Positions 7,857-14,809 of a stretch of 15,978 nucleotides of DNA are shown piece by piece. Origin of the DNA: Thermomicrobiaceae bacterium (lineage in GTDB: Bacteria > Chloroflexota > Chloroflexia > Thermomicrobiales > Thermomicrobiaceae); contig JAICWZ010000004.1 of NCBI GenBank assembly GCA_025966355.1, positions 1 through 15,978 of the forward strand. The letters are read 5' to 3'. Made by a program: the position numbers and the translations under genes. Numbering within the stretch: the first letter of the stretch is position 1; the number at the start of each line of letters is the position of its first letter. The notes beneath the pieces were generated by a model. That model searched no databases and had not been told where the DNA came from. It was given only the letters and a program-made list of their open reading frames with translations.

Positions 7857-8132
7857 ATGGAACCGCAGGACGACCGGCGCGCCATGTATGCCTACTTTGG
7901 GATCCTCGCTGCCTTCAAGCTGTTCACGCTGGTGGCGATTCTGATCTACATGTCGTCCTGGCATGCGGTCCTCTTCGTGGTGGCAAGTCACGTCCTGTGG
8001 ATTACCATCGGAGCCGTTCTCGTCGCTGGGCCTGCCACGTTCTGGGCACGCCTCGTCCGGGTACGTTCTCGCCGCCGCCACCTCCTCGCCCAGGAGTGGC
8101 ACGTCGAAGAATCACATACGGCCCCACACTAG
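7857..8132 (+). CDS. Small two-helix membrane protein, hypothetical
   Basis: I do not recognise a family. The 91-residue product has a charged N-terminus (MEPQDDRR), two hydrophobic helices at about 11-32 and 36-61, and a basic segment (RLVRVRSRRRHLL) that predicts a cytoplasmic C-terminus by the positive-inside rule. Third codon positions are GC-rich as in the neighbouring genes, and hydrophobic codons are clustered, which supports real coding. ATG 7857 is preferred over the in-frame ATG 7809 because a -35/-10 pair sits directly in front of it; only a GGAG three bases away is present as Shine-Dalgarno. It is the only plus-strand gene in its neighbourhood. It diverges from the bactofilins and converges with the TRIC-family gene, 12 bases from it. 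Confidence 0.7.
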   Translation: MEPQDDRRAMYAYFGILAAFKLFTLVAILIYMSSWHAVLFVVASHVLWITIGAVLVAGPATFWARLVRVRSRRRHLLAQEWHVEESHTAPH

Positions 8133-8144
8133 TTTGTCTCCCGC

Positions 8145-8819
8145 TTACTTCAGCTGATCGTCATGAACGCGTTGCCGCGACGTTGGAAGCTGCCAGCCGC
8201 GCCGGATGGCGATCACCCTCAGCCCGAAGCAGAGAAGCCCGCCCACCAGGACCGCCGGCCCGACCGGTAGATTGAGCATGTGACCGCCGACGACGACCGC
8301 GGCACCGGCGAGGGCGGCGATTGCGTAGAGCTCGGAACGCAGGACGGTGGGAACCTCGGAAACGAGCACATCGCGCAGCATGCCGCCACCAATTCCCGTG
8401 AGCATCCCAAGAAGGACCGCCCCGAGCGGATTGAGGTTGAAGGTGAGCGCCTTCTGCGCGCCGCTGACCGCGAAGATCGCCAACCCCGCGGCATCGAACA
8501 GGAGTATCGCGCTTCGTCTCCGCTGAATGATCCCCGACCAATAGAACGTCAGCAGTCCGGCGATGAGCGAAACCGCGACGTAACGCCAGTCGCGGATTGC
8601 CGGTGGCGGCACCGCGCCGAGAATCAGGTCGCGGGTGATCCCTCCGGCGTTGGCTGCGGCGAACGACAGCACGAGCACGCCGAAGAGATCGAGCTTCTTG
8701 CGTACGCCGACCAGCGCACCGCTCAACCCGAAAACGAACGTGCCCGCCAGGTCGAGCACGACCAGGAACGTATGCAGCCGCTCCACTCCTTGCCACGCGC
8801 TGATGCTCGCAGTGCACAC
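8145..8819 (-). CDS. TRIC / UPF0126 family membrane protein (trimeric intracellular cation channel-like)
   Basis: The family holds seven-helix proteins built from two three-helix repeats plus one helix. Members act as trimeric cation channels, and some bacterial members have been linked to glycine uptake. This 224-residue protein shows both repeats: LDLAGTFVFGLSGALVGVRK with NAGGITRDLILG, and FAVSGAQKALTFN with GIGGGMLRDVLVSE. The duplicated GG-x-x-RD motif is the family hallmark. The C-terminus is basic. The start is uncertain: GTG 8817-8819 is the longest choice without a clear Shine-Dalgarno, while an AAGGAG lies inside the reading frame about 35 bases further on, in front of GTG/CTG codons. 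It lies 62 bases after tRNA-Arg and may be read from the tRNA promoter. Confidence 0.88.
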   Translation of the reverse strand: MCTASISAWQGVERLHTFLVVLDLAGTFVFGLSGALVGVRKKLDLFGVLVLSFAAANAGGITRDLILGAVPPPAIRDWRYVAVSLIAGLLTFYWSGIIQRRRSAILLFDAAGLAIFAVSGAQKALTFNLNPLGAVLLGMLTGIGGGMLRDVLVSEVPTVLRSELYAIAALAGAAVVVGGHMLNLPVGPAVLVGGLLCFGLRVIAIRRGWQLPTSRQRVHDDQLK

Positions 8820-8832
8820 GAAACCAGCCCGC

Positions 8833-8848
8833 CCGGCGCCACCGCCGG
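8833..8848 (-). other. Short GC hairpin between tRNA-Arg and the TRIC-family gene
   Basis: A perfect 6-bp inverted repeat (CCGGCG / CGCCGG, four-base loop) sits in the 62-base gap downstream of the tRNA. No T-run follows, so a terminator role is doubtful. It could mark 3-prime processing of the tRNA precursor or be fortuitous. Confidence 0.3.
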
Positions 8849-8881
8849 AGGGTTCATCGGACGTTCTGATTGTATAGCGGG

Positions 8882-8954
8882 TACGCCCGGCAGGATTCGA
8901 ACCTGCGGCCTCTTACTCCGGAGGCAAGCGCTCTATCCACTGAGCTACGGGCGC
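8882..8954 (-). tRNA. tRNA-Arg (anticodon CCG)
   Basis: The 73-base cloverleaf is complete on the minus strand: acceptor GCGCCCG paired with CGGGCGT (terminal G-U), U8-A9, D arm GCTC/GAGC, anticodon stem CTTGC/GTAAG around loop CTCCGGA, a five-base variable loop, and T arm GCAGG-TTCGAAT-CCTGC. The anticodon CCG reads the CGG arginine codon, frequent in GC-rich genomes. The discriminator is A, as expected for tRNA-Arg. CCA is not encoded and must be added after transcription. Confidence 0.97.
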
Positions 8955-8967
8955 TCAAGCACTCGAC

Positions 8968-8996
8968 ACTATATCATTCGCGGCGCACGCGTTCAA
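8968..8996 (-). promoter_or_regulatory. Promoter of tRNA-Arg
   Basis: TTGAAC (8996-8991), a 17-base spacer and TATAGT (8973-8968) with a TGA extended -10 form a good sigma-A promoter on the minus strand. The predicted start near 8961 lies about seven bases before the mature tRNA 5-prime end. The -35 box begins two bases beyond the oxidoreductase stop codon. Confidence 0.75.
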
Positions 8997-8997
8997 T

Positions 8998-10344
8998 TCA
9001 CGACGACTGTGCGGCGTCCCGTTGCGACTTGCCGATGTCCTGGCGCACCTGGTCGACCACGTCATTGCCGAGCCGCACGCTGTAGTTCGTGCCGCGATCT
9101 TCCGGGTAGATCTGCGACGTATTGGCGAGGTAGAGGCCGGCAAGCGGCGTGCGCAGGCTCGGAATCCGATCGGAATAGTGAAGCGTGATGATCGGCTGCG
9201 CCGCGCGTTCGCGAAAGACCCAGTAGTGTTCGATCCAGTCGCGATCGAATTCGGGGTTGATTCGCTGCAGGTAGGGGATGTACTCCTCGAACAGTTCCTC
9301 GTCACTCATCGTGAGATACGGATGATCCTGCTCGACATATTTACCGGCATAAATCAGGTGCCAACCCTGGTAATGATCGGGACTGATCAGATTGGTGTGT
9401 TCGATAACGCCGGTGAAGGGCACCGACGGATCGCCGATATTTAGCCAGTAAATGTTTGAGAGCGGCCGTCGCGACTGGAGGATCATCGTGATCGCACCCT
9501 GATAGATCGCGCCGGTCAGCTTGCGCTTGTACTCTTCGGGCAACTCCGGCACCAGGCGGAGCAGGATCGGCGATGGCACGGTGGCGATGAGGATATCGCG
9601 TTCGATCTCCTCGCCTTCGGACGTCTTGACCACCCAATGGTCGTCAACCCTTGTGATGGCGTCAGTACCGACGCCTGCCTTGACGACGCCACCACGCTCG
9701 ACGATCGCCTCGCCGAGCCGATCGATCAGGACGTTGAAGCTGCCCAGAATATAGCCGAGGTGTTCTTTTTCGAGCGGTGAGCGCCGCGACTGCGTGCGCA
9801 GGAAGATCTTGTTCCAGAACCAGACCATGGCGACTTCGTCGTAGCGCGGGCCGAACTTGGCACGCAGCTGAGCGCCCCAGACCTTGTCGAAGGCGCGGCT
9901 GCCGATCGCCCGTCGCAGCCAGCTTGCGGTGGTGACACGCTCGAACTTTTTCCACGACTTCGTCTTCTGCAAATAGAGGGTGACGAGGCCGATGCGAATG
10001 CGATCGATCAGCGGGACGGCATCGAAGCGAAGCAGATCCGTCGCGCTGGAAAGCGGGTAGATCTTGCCGTCCGCGAAAAAGCCGACATTTGATGTCGGCC
10101 AGATCAGCGAATCGGAGATCCCAAGTTCATCAATCAAGTCGACGATCGCTCGGTCGCTCGTGAAGAGGTGGTGATAGAAATATTCAAGCGCCGTGCCGAG
10201 CATCGGGAAGGCGCCGGCCTGGCCACCCAGGCGTTCGGCGCGCTCCCAAAGTATGACGTCGTGGCCATCGCCCGCGAGGCGATACGCGGCCGTGAGCCCG
10301 GCGATTCCGCCGCCGATCACACCAATTCTCAGCGATTCCGTCAT
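8998..10344 (-). CDS. NAD(P)/FAD-dependent oxidoreductase (protoporphyrinogen oxidase / amine oxidase clan)
   Basis: This 448-residue flavoprotein has an N-terminal Rossmann FAD motif, IGVIGGGIAGLTAAYRLAG (GxGxxG at 11-16). An acidic Glu34 ends the second strand and RLGGQAG follows, the usual layout of the amine-oxidase/HemY/phytoene-desaturase clan. The C-terminal FAD-contact segment is GLYLANTSQIYPEDRGTNYS. No membrane helix or signal peptide is seen. The substrate cannot be read from sequence. It is not convincingly HemY, and relatives occur in sugar, carotenoid and haem contexts. ATG 10342-10344 has GGGGAG seven bases upstream, so the start is good. It lies 26 bases after secF, implying cotranscription with secDF, which is an unusual partner. 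The tRNA promoter begins directly behind its stop. Confidence 0.88.
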   Translation of the reverse strand: MTESLRIGVIGGGIAGLTAAYRLAGDGHDVILWERAERLGGQAGAFPMLGTALEYFYHHLFTSDRAIVDLIDELGISDSLIWPTSNVGFFADGKIYPLSSATDLLRFDAVPLIDRIRIGLVTLYLQKTKSWKKFERVTTASWLRRAIGSRAFDKVWGAQLRAKFGPRYDEVAMVWFWNKIFLRTQSRRSPLEKEHLGYILGSFNVLIDRLGEAIVERGGVVKAGVGTDAITRVDDHWVVKTSEGEEIERDILIATVPSPILLRLVPELPEEYKRKLTGAIYQGAITMILQSRRPLSNIYWLNIGDPSVPFTGVIEHTNLISPDHYQGWHLIYAGKYVEQDHPYLTMSDEELFEEYIPYLQRINPEFDRDWIEHYWVFRERAAQPIITLHYSDRIPSLRTPLAGLYLANTSQIYPEDRGTNYSVRLGNDVVDQVRQDIGKSQRDAAQSS

Positions 10345-10370
10345 CGACGCTCCCCGCGAACTCGATCCGA

Positions 10371-11312
10371 CTAGACTCGAGTGGTGGCCTGACGCTGAAG
10401 GCCACCGCGAAGTCGCGCGATGAAGCGGTGGACCTCACGGTTTTCCCAGACAACGAGCACCTGACTGGCGTTGAAAATCGAGGAATACGTTCCGCAGACG
10501 ATCCCGACCAGCAGCGCGAAGACAAACCAGCGCGTCGATTCGCCGCCGAAGAGATAGAGCGCGATCAGCGTGAAGACGACGGTGAGGGATGTGTTCAACG
10601 AGCGAACAACCGTTTGCACTACGCTGTAGTTGACGACCTCCTCGAACGACCGGCCGGCACGATGGCCGAGATTCTCGCGAATACGGTCGAACACGACGAT
10701 CGTATCGTGAACCGAGAAGCCGATCACGGTGAGTACGGCGGTGACGAACAGGGCATCCACCTCAACGCCGTCTACCCAGCCGAGAATCGAGAAGATGCCG
10801 ACCAGGATGACGACATCATGCAGCATGGCGATGATCGCGGCGATGCCGTACAGCAGCGGGTTTTGCGTGTTGCGGAAGGCGTAGGCGATATAGATCAGCA
10901 CGCCGATCGATGCCCAGACGATCGCCACAACGGCGCGATTGCGGATCTCGACGCCGAGGGACGGTCCGACCGCCTGGAACTCAAGTTCCTTGACCGCGCC
11001 GAATTTGTCGGTCAGCGCGCTGGAAATCTGCGCTTTGGTGTCCGAGCCCTCTTTGAGTTCCTTCATCCGAATGATGATGCCGTTGTTTTCAGACGTCTGT
11101 ACGAGTGCGTCACCGTAGCCGAATTGACCAAGCACCGCGTCGACCTGCGCCGGTTCGACGGGCTTGCTCATTTGGAGTTCCCAGATCGTGCCACCGGTGA
11201 AATCGATGCCGAGCTTCAATCCTTCGGTGACGATCGAAAAGAGTCCCGGCAGGATGAACAACAGCGAGAGCGCGAACCACCAGTAGCGCTTCCCAACGAT
11301 GTCGATTTTCAC
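10371..11312 (-). CDS. secF: Protein-export membrane protein SecF
   Basis: SecF pairs with SecD in the membrane and uses the proton motive force to pull exported proteins through SecYEG. The 313-residue product has TM1 near the N-terminus (YWWFALSLLFILPGL), then the GLKLGIDFTGGT motif, an external domain of about 100 residues, and a block of five helices. That block contains VLTVIGFSVHDTIVVFDRIREN, with the conserved Asp of the proton path region. GTG 11310-11312 is chosen because AAGGGA lies seven bases upstream and the family usually begins x-x-DIVGKRYW. GTG 11316-11318, two codons earlier, sits too close to it. It lies 54 bases after secD in the same operon; the gap contains a T6 run but no convincing terminator stem. 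Confidence 0.96.
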   Translation of the reverse strand: MKIDIVGKRYWWFALSLLFILPGLFSIVTEGLKLGIDFTGGTIWELQMSKPVEPAQVDAVLGQFGYGDALVQTSENNGIIIRMKELKEGSDTKAQISSALTDKFGAVKELEFQAVGPSLGVEIRNRAVVAIVWASIGVLIYIAYAFRNTQNPLLYGIAAIIAMLHDVVILVGIFSILGWVDGVEVDALFVTAVLTVIGFSVHDTIVVFDRIRENLGHRAGRSFEEVVNYSVVQTVVRSLNTSLTVVFTLIALYLFGGESTRWFVFALLVGIVCGTYSSIFNASQVLVVWENREVHRFIARLRGGLQRQATTRV

Positions 11313-11366
11313 GCGCACATCCCTTGATAACGAACGACCACAAATTCATTCAGAAAAAAGCCATGT

Positions 11367-12845
11367 CTAGTCACCGGCGGCCTCCCGCGGGTTTGGCAAC
11401 GGCATCGACGTCGCCTCCACTCCGAACCACCAGTGGTTATGAATCCACGTCTGCGACAACAGTAGCCGCAGAAAGGTTCGGGTGACCGTGATGGCGGTAA
11501 ACATACTGACACTGACGCCGACAAACAGCGTGAGGGCGAATCCCTGGATGATACTCGCCCCAGTGTAGCGACCGAACCAGAACAGAATGGCCGATGTAAT
11601 CATCGTCGAAATGTTCGAGTCGCGAATCGACGGCCAGGCATGATCGAATCCCGCGTCGACCGCGCGCCGCACCGGATGGCCCATGCGCAGCTCTTCTTTG
11701 AGGCGCGCGAAAATAAGTACGTTGGCGTCGACCGCCATACCGATCGACAGAATGAAGCCGGCGATACCGGCCAGCGTCAACGTCACCGGAATCAGCTGGA
11801 AGAGCGCGAAGACGAGGGCCGTGTAGATGAGCAGGGCGAAAACGGACATCACGCCTGGAAGACGATAGAAGAGGACCATGAACAGCCCGACGATCGCCAG
11901 CCCGGCGATGCCGGCAATGATGCTCTTGTCGATCGAATCCTGGCCGAGTGTCGGTCCGACAACCTGGCTCTGGACGACTTCGAGCGGGACCGCCAGGGCG
12001 CCGGACTTGAGTTGCAGAGCGAGGTCGTTCACCTGTGTGGCAGGCACGCCACTGATTTGCCCGGAGTCGCGAATCGCTCCCTGGATCGTCGGGCTACTGA
12101 TGACCGTCTTGTCAATCACGATCGACATCGGTTGATACAGATGCGTGCTGGTGAACTGGTAGAACTTGTCCGCTGCCGAGTCCTTCAGGGTAAAGCCGAC
12201 AACGAGTTGGCCGATCTGGTCGGTCGTTGGGAAGGCATCTTTGAGATCGGCGCCGGTGACGATCGTTTGATAGACCGGGCCGGTCGGTGCGGGCGTTGCG
12301 CCGGTCGTGCCAGCAGCGGGGGTGGCGCCCGGTGTCGCTCCTGGGGTCGCTCCCGGGGTGGCACCTGGTGTCGCGCCCGGTGTCGCGGCGCCGTTGACAT
12401 CCTGAGGACCGCCGAGATTGGTCGTTACGACGGTGCCCGGCGCGAGTTGCTGCCCTTTGGGATCGATAATTTCCAACAGCGCGGTTTGCTGTAACACCTT
12501 GACGGCGTTCGCCGGATTATCAACACCCGGCAATTCGACGACGATCTGATTGCTACCACGTGTTTGGACGAGCGGCTCGCTGACGCCAAGGCCGTTTACA
12601 CGGCGCTTGATCGTCGTGAGGGTTCCTTGCAACGTGCCGCTACTGACCGATTGGCCCGGAGCCGGCTTTGCCTGCAAGACAACCTGGAGCCCACCCTGCA
12701 AGTCGAGACCCTGATGAACAAAGACGTGCTGTTTCCAGCCAAAGGGGTCAATGCGATCACCCGGTATGTCGACCCAGGCGGCCGCCAACGTGAGCACAAC
12801 GATGAACGCAAACGTATACCAGGTGTTCCAACGGAAACCGCGCAA
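11367..12845 (-). CDS. secD: Protein-export membrane protein SecD
   Basis: SecD is the larger subunit of the SecDF export motor. The 492-residue product has TM1 at about 8-25, the HQGLDLQGGLQVVLQA motif, and a shortened external P1 domain compared with E. coli SecD (about 615 residues). Five C-terminal helices carry IAGFILSIGMAVDANVLIFARLKEE and the WPSIRDSNISTMITSAIL motif. The external part is interrupted by a low-complexity insert of five Ala-Thr-Pro-Gly units and flanking Ala/Thr/Pro residues at about 154-195. The start is TTG 12843-12845, with GAGGAG eight bases upstream; no ATG or GTG start is better. A consensus promoter lies about 90 bases upstream. SecF and the FAD oxidoreductase follow in the same operon. 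Confidence 0.96.
   Translation of the reverse strand: MRGFRWNTWYTFAFIVVLTLAAAWVDIPGDRIDPFGWKQHVFVHQGLDLQGGLQVVLQAKPAPGQSVSSGTLQGTLTTIKRRVNGLGVSEPLVQTRGSNQIVVELPGVDNPANAVKVLQQTALLEIIDPKGQQLAPGTVVTTNLGGPQDVNGAATPGATPGATPGATPGATPGATPAAGTTGATPAPTGPVYQTIVTGADLKDAFPTTDQIGQLVVGFTLKDSAADKFYQFTSTHLYQPMSIVIDKTVISSPTIQGAIRDSGQISGVPATQVNDLALQLKSGALAVPLEVVQSQVVGPTLGQDSIDKSIIAGIAGLAIVGLFMVLFYRLPGVMSVFALLIYTALVFALFQLIPVTLTLAGIAGFILSIGMAVDANVLIFARLKEELRMGHPVRRAVDAGFDHAWPSIRDSNISTMITSAILFWFGRYTGASIIQGFALTLFVGVSVSMFTAITVTRTFLRLLLSQTWIHNHWWFGVEATSMPLPNPREAAGD
12327..12386 (-). repeat. Five 12-bp tandem repeats encoding Ala-Thr-Pro-Gly inside secD
   Basis: Five exact in-phase 12-base units, each coding A-T-P-G, run through the external domain of SecD; a sixth partial unit (A-T-P-A) follows. 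Synonymous third-position changes between units show that the array is not a fresh slippage product and that the peptide is maintained. Confidence 0.9.
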
Positions 12846-12941
12846 TGTGGGAACTCCTCAAGGTTGACCGGCCCCGGTAAGCCGGAGCGCCAACTCCGAA
12901 CACAATCGTTATACCGCCCGTGAAGCGCCAAACAAAACGGG

Positions 12942-12971
12942 ATTATAGTTGTCGCCTTCTGCACGTGTCAA
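12942..12971 (-). promoter_or_regulatory. Consensus sigma-A promoter of secD-secF
   Basis: On the minus strand TTGACA (12971-12966) and TATAAT (12947-12942) are both perfect hexamers, with an 18-base spacer. The predicted start near 12935 leaves a leader of about 90 bases with two short GC hairpins before the secD TTG. Confidence 0.85.
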
Positions 12972-12997
12972 AAAGGAAAACCGCCCCGCGCCTGTGC

Positions 12998-13615
12998 CTA
13001 CTGTGGAACGTATAGACCGACCCTCCGGATGTGATCTTCAACGGCACGCGGGACCTGATAGGTTATCGGCTCACCGTGATAGACCCTCCGCCGGATTTCG
13101 CGAGACGAAATCTGGATCAATGGTACAGGGATCAGTTGTAGTCGTCCCAGCGCCGCTGGGACGGCCCGCAAAATCGCATCGACATCGACCTCGACGCCGG
13201 GTCGCAGCGCCACCCCGAGACGCGCGCGTTCGGCAATGAGGTTTGGCTCGTGCCAGCTCGGCAGGTCGCGCAACGAGTCTTGCCCCATCAAAAAGAAGAT
13301 ATCAGTTTCGGGGTGCGCGTCGCGGATGATCGCCAGGCTATCAGAGGTGAACGACAGCCCCTCCCGGTGCATATCGACGGTCGAAATGCCAAAATGCGGG
13401 TTGCCGTCGATCGCCAGTTCGAGCATCGTCATGCGATCGACGTTCGGACTAATCTCTTGCAGCGTCTTATGCGGTGGGCGCCGCGACGGCAGAAACAGGA
13501 CATGATCGAGGTTGAGCCGAAACTTCAGCTCTTCCGCGATGATGAGATGCCCAAGATGCACGGGATCAAACGTCCCGCCGAGAATTCCAAGGCGTTCCGG
13601 CCGTGTCAGCTCCAT
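12998..13615 (-). CDS. nadD: Nicotinate-nucleotide adenylyltransferase
   Basis: NadD joins nicotinate mononucleotide and ATP to deamido-NAD in NAD synthesis, in the cytoplasm. The 205-residue protein has the nucleotidyltransferase motif GILGGTFDPVHLGH at 10-23, with the HxGH pair, the FLPSRRPPHK segment, FLMGQDSL, and the C-terminal ISSREIRRR motif from 169 (the SSTxIR equivalent). Length is typical. ATG 13613-13615 agrees with the family N-terminus. Only a GAGG one base away is seen as Shine-Dalgarno, so initiation may be weak or non-canonical. It is divergent from the plus-strand membrane protein gene and ends about 150 bases before secD, which has its own promoter. Confidence 0.96.
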   Translation of the reverse strand: MELTRPERLGILGGTFDPVHLGHLIIAEELKFRLNLDHVLFLPSRRPPHKTLQEISPNVDRMTMLELAIDGNPHFGISTVDMHREGLSFTSDSLAIIRDAHPETDIFFLMGQDSLRDLPSWHEPNLIAERARLGVALRPGVEVDVDAILRAVPAALGRLQLIPVPLIQISSREIRRRVYHGEPITYQVPRAVEDHIRRVGLYVPQ

Positions 13616-13651
13616 ACCTCGCTTGTCTTACGAACGCACAGCAGCCACAAC

Positions 13652-13678
13652 ACGATTCGTGGTCGCGCGACGAATCGT
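13652..13678. promoter_or_regulatory. Perfect 9-bp dyad in the nadD/membrane-protein divergent gap
   Basis: ACGATTCGT (13652-13660) and ACGAATCGT (13670-13678) form a perfect inverted repeat with a nine-base centre. The right arm overlaps a possible extended -10 for nadD on the minus strand (TGT-TACGAT, -10 at 13679-13674). This is the layout of an operator, but no regulator is encoded nearby. Confidence 0.4.
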
Positions 13679-13727
13679 AACATCAGGCGTGATTCGGCGC
13701 GATTTATGGACGACAAATCTTCGCTGT

Positions 13728-13757
13728 CTGACGTCCGACGGCGACAGACGGTATTAT
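13728..13757 (+). promoter_or_regulatory. Candidate promoter of the plus-strand membrane protein gene
   Basis: CTGACG (13728-13733), an 18-base spacer and TATTAT (13752-13757) match the sigma-A hexamers at four and five of six positions. The start near 13764 would give a leader of about 100 bases before GTG 13866. Moderate support only. Confidence 0.45.
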
Positions 13758-13865
13758 TGGGATCTCACGACTACGTACGCGGTCAGTCGTGCGCTGGGTG
13801 GCCGTACGGTTCGACACAAACCGGCGCGATATCCCGCCGAGCGTTCGATCGAAGAGGGGGTCCGC

Positions 13866-14792
13866 GTGGAACGGTGGGAACCACCGGCATCGTCTGAGGC
13901 GAGTCCGAAATCGGCCGCTCGCGCCTCGCTCACTCGTATTCGAGGCCAAGACGCGGTGCCCGAGTCGATCGAAATGGCCATCGCGCGCCTCGCGGTCGCT
14001 TTTTTCTTCTTCCTGGCGTCCAGCGATCAGACGCCTTCGTTCTGGATTTCGGTGGCCGGACCGATCCTGGTGATCCTGCTGATTGGGATGGCGACGCTGC
14101 AAACGCGCTGGGGAAGCCCACTGTCGCGCACTAGCTGGCTGTTCGATGGCTTGACCCTTGGCATTCTCACGCCAATATTGGTCATCAACGCCTTTGCCGC
14201 GACGGGTGACGGGCCGATCAGTAGTTCCGAGCGTTCGGTCTATCTGGCGACCGTCGTCGGCGCCACGATCGTGTTGGTCGGTCTGGTGATGTATGGCGCG
14301 CGTCTCTCCGGTTTGCGCGCATATACATGGGGCATTCTGCTTTTGCCGTGCGCGCTCACCGGCATCGCGCTGCTGGCCCCCTACGACGATTACAAGACAA
14401 CATCGATCGTCCTGGCCCTCTCGCTGGCCTGGTTTGTATCGGTGCCCGTGACGATCATCGCCCATTCGATTTCGGGCGTCGTCGCGGCAATTTTCCCTGC
14501 GGTCAGCTACGTGATCTTCATTATCGCGACGATCGCCATCACCGGCTCAGGGCTTTCGTTCGGTGGCCGGCCGGCGCCCGTTTCAGTGGTGCATCCGGTG
14601 CTTCTGATCGTGCTTGGGGTCGCGTTACTGGCGCCGTTATTGCCGGAACCGCGCCCGATCGGTCCGAAGCGGCGGCGCACACCGCAGCGCCGCCGAACAG
14701 CCCCGGCGCGGAGCCGGCGGCCGCGGCCAAGAACCGCGGCCCTCGACGATGAATCATTCGAGCTCGATGACCTGGAGGATTTCCGGAGCTAA
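13866..14792 (+). CDS. Multi-pass membrane protein of unknown function
   Basis: I do not recognise a family. From GTG 13866-13868, with a GAGGGGG run five bases upstream, the product is 308 residues. The frame stays open to 13512, but that part would read antisense through nadD and is not used. About eight hydrophobic helices are visible (roughly 36-51, 59-78, 92-112, 124-144, 152-171, 179-199, 204-226, 241-259). A hydrophilic N-terminus of about 35 residues precedes them. The C-terminal 45 residues are bipartite: an Arg/Pro-rich run (PKRRRTPQRRRTAPARSRR) and then a strongly acidic end (DDESFELDDLEDF). The tail is probably cytoplasmic. No transporter or enzyme motif is seen. The gene is divergent from nadD and convergent with gyrA. 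Confidence 0.8.
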   Translation: MERWEPPASSEASPKSAARASLTRIRGQDAVPESIEMAIARLAVAFFFFLASSDQTPSFWISVAGPILVILLIGMATLQTRWGSPLSRTSWLFDGLTLGILTPILVINAFAATGDGPISSSERSVYLATVVGATIVLVGLVMYGARLSGLRAYTWGILLLPCALTGIALLAPYDDYKTTSIVLALSLAWFVSVPVTIIAHSISGVVAAIFPAVSYVIFIIATIAITGSGLSFGGRPAPVSVVHPVLLIVLGVALLAPLLPEPRPIGPKRRRTPQRRRTAPARSRRPRPRTAALDDESFELDDLEDFRS

Positions 14793-14809
14793 AGCGCGCT
14801 GCCGCGCTT
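14792..14809. terminator. Hairpin spanning both stop codons of the convergent pair
   Basis: AAGCGCG (14792-14798), loop CTGC and CGCGCTT (14803-14809) form a perfect 7-bp stem. It overlaps the TAA of the plus-strand membrane protein and the TAA of gyrA, so it could serve as a shared bidirectional terminator. Neither side has a proper T-run (only TTT on the minus side), so the function is tentative. Confidence 0.45.

Noticed and set aside
8280..9188. A long plus-strand open frame of about 300 codons across the TRIC gene, tRNA and oxidoreductase end
   Set aside because: It runs antisense to two recognisable genes and through the tRNA; its product is highly charged with no family features, as expected of an antisense frame in GC-rich DNA.
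10428..11327. Plus-strand open frame of about 300 codons opposite secF
   Set aside because: SecF is certain on the other strand; the frame is rich in Asp/Arg/Glu, the typical antisense shadow of a hydrophobic protein.
11340..11369. T6 run between secD and secF as an intrinsic terminator
   Set aside because: Only a three-pair stem can be drawn before it, and secF has no promoter of its own that I can see.
11640..12494. Plus-strand open frame of about 280 codons opposite secD
   Set aside because: Antisense shadow of secD with the same charged composition; no ribosome site or motif.
12975..13000. GC-rich stretch followed by a T-rich run after nadD as a terminator
   Set aside because: No inverted repeat precedes the T-run; the run is part of the secD promoter region.
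13707..13897. Small plus-strand open frame (start ATG 13707) before the membrane protein
   Set aside because: No ribosome site, unremarkable composition, and it overlaps the better supported start at 13866 in another frame.
13704..14465. Minus-strand open frame opposite the orphan membrane protein
   Set aside because: The plus-strand frame has clear membrane helices and a good ribosome site; the minus frame is a Gln/Arg/Asp-rich shadow.
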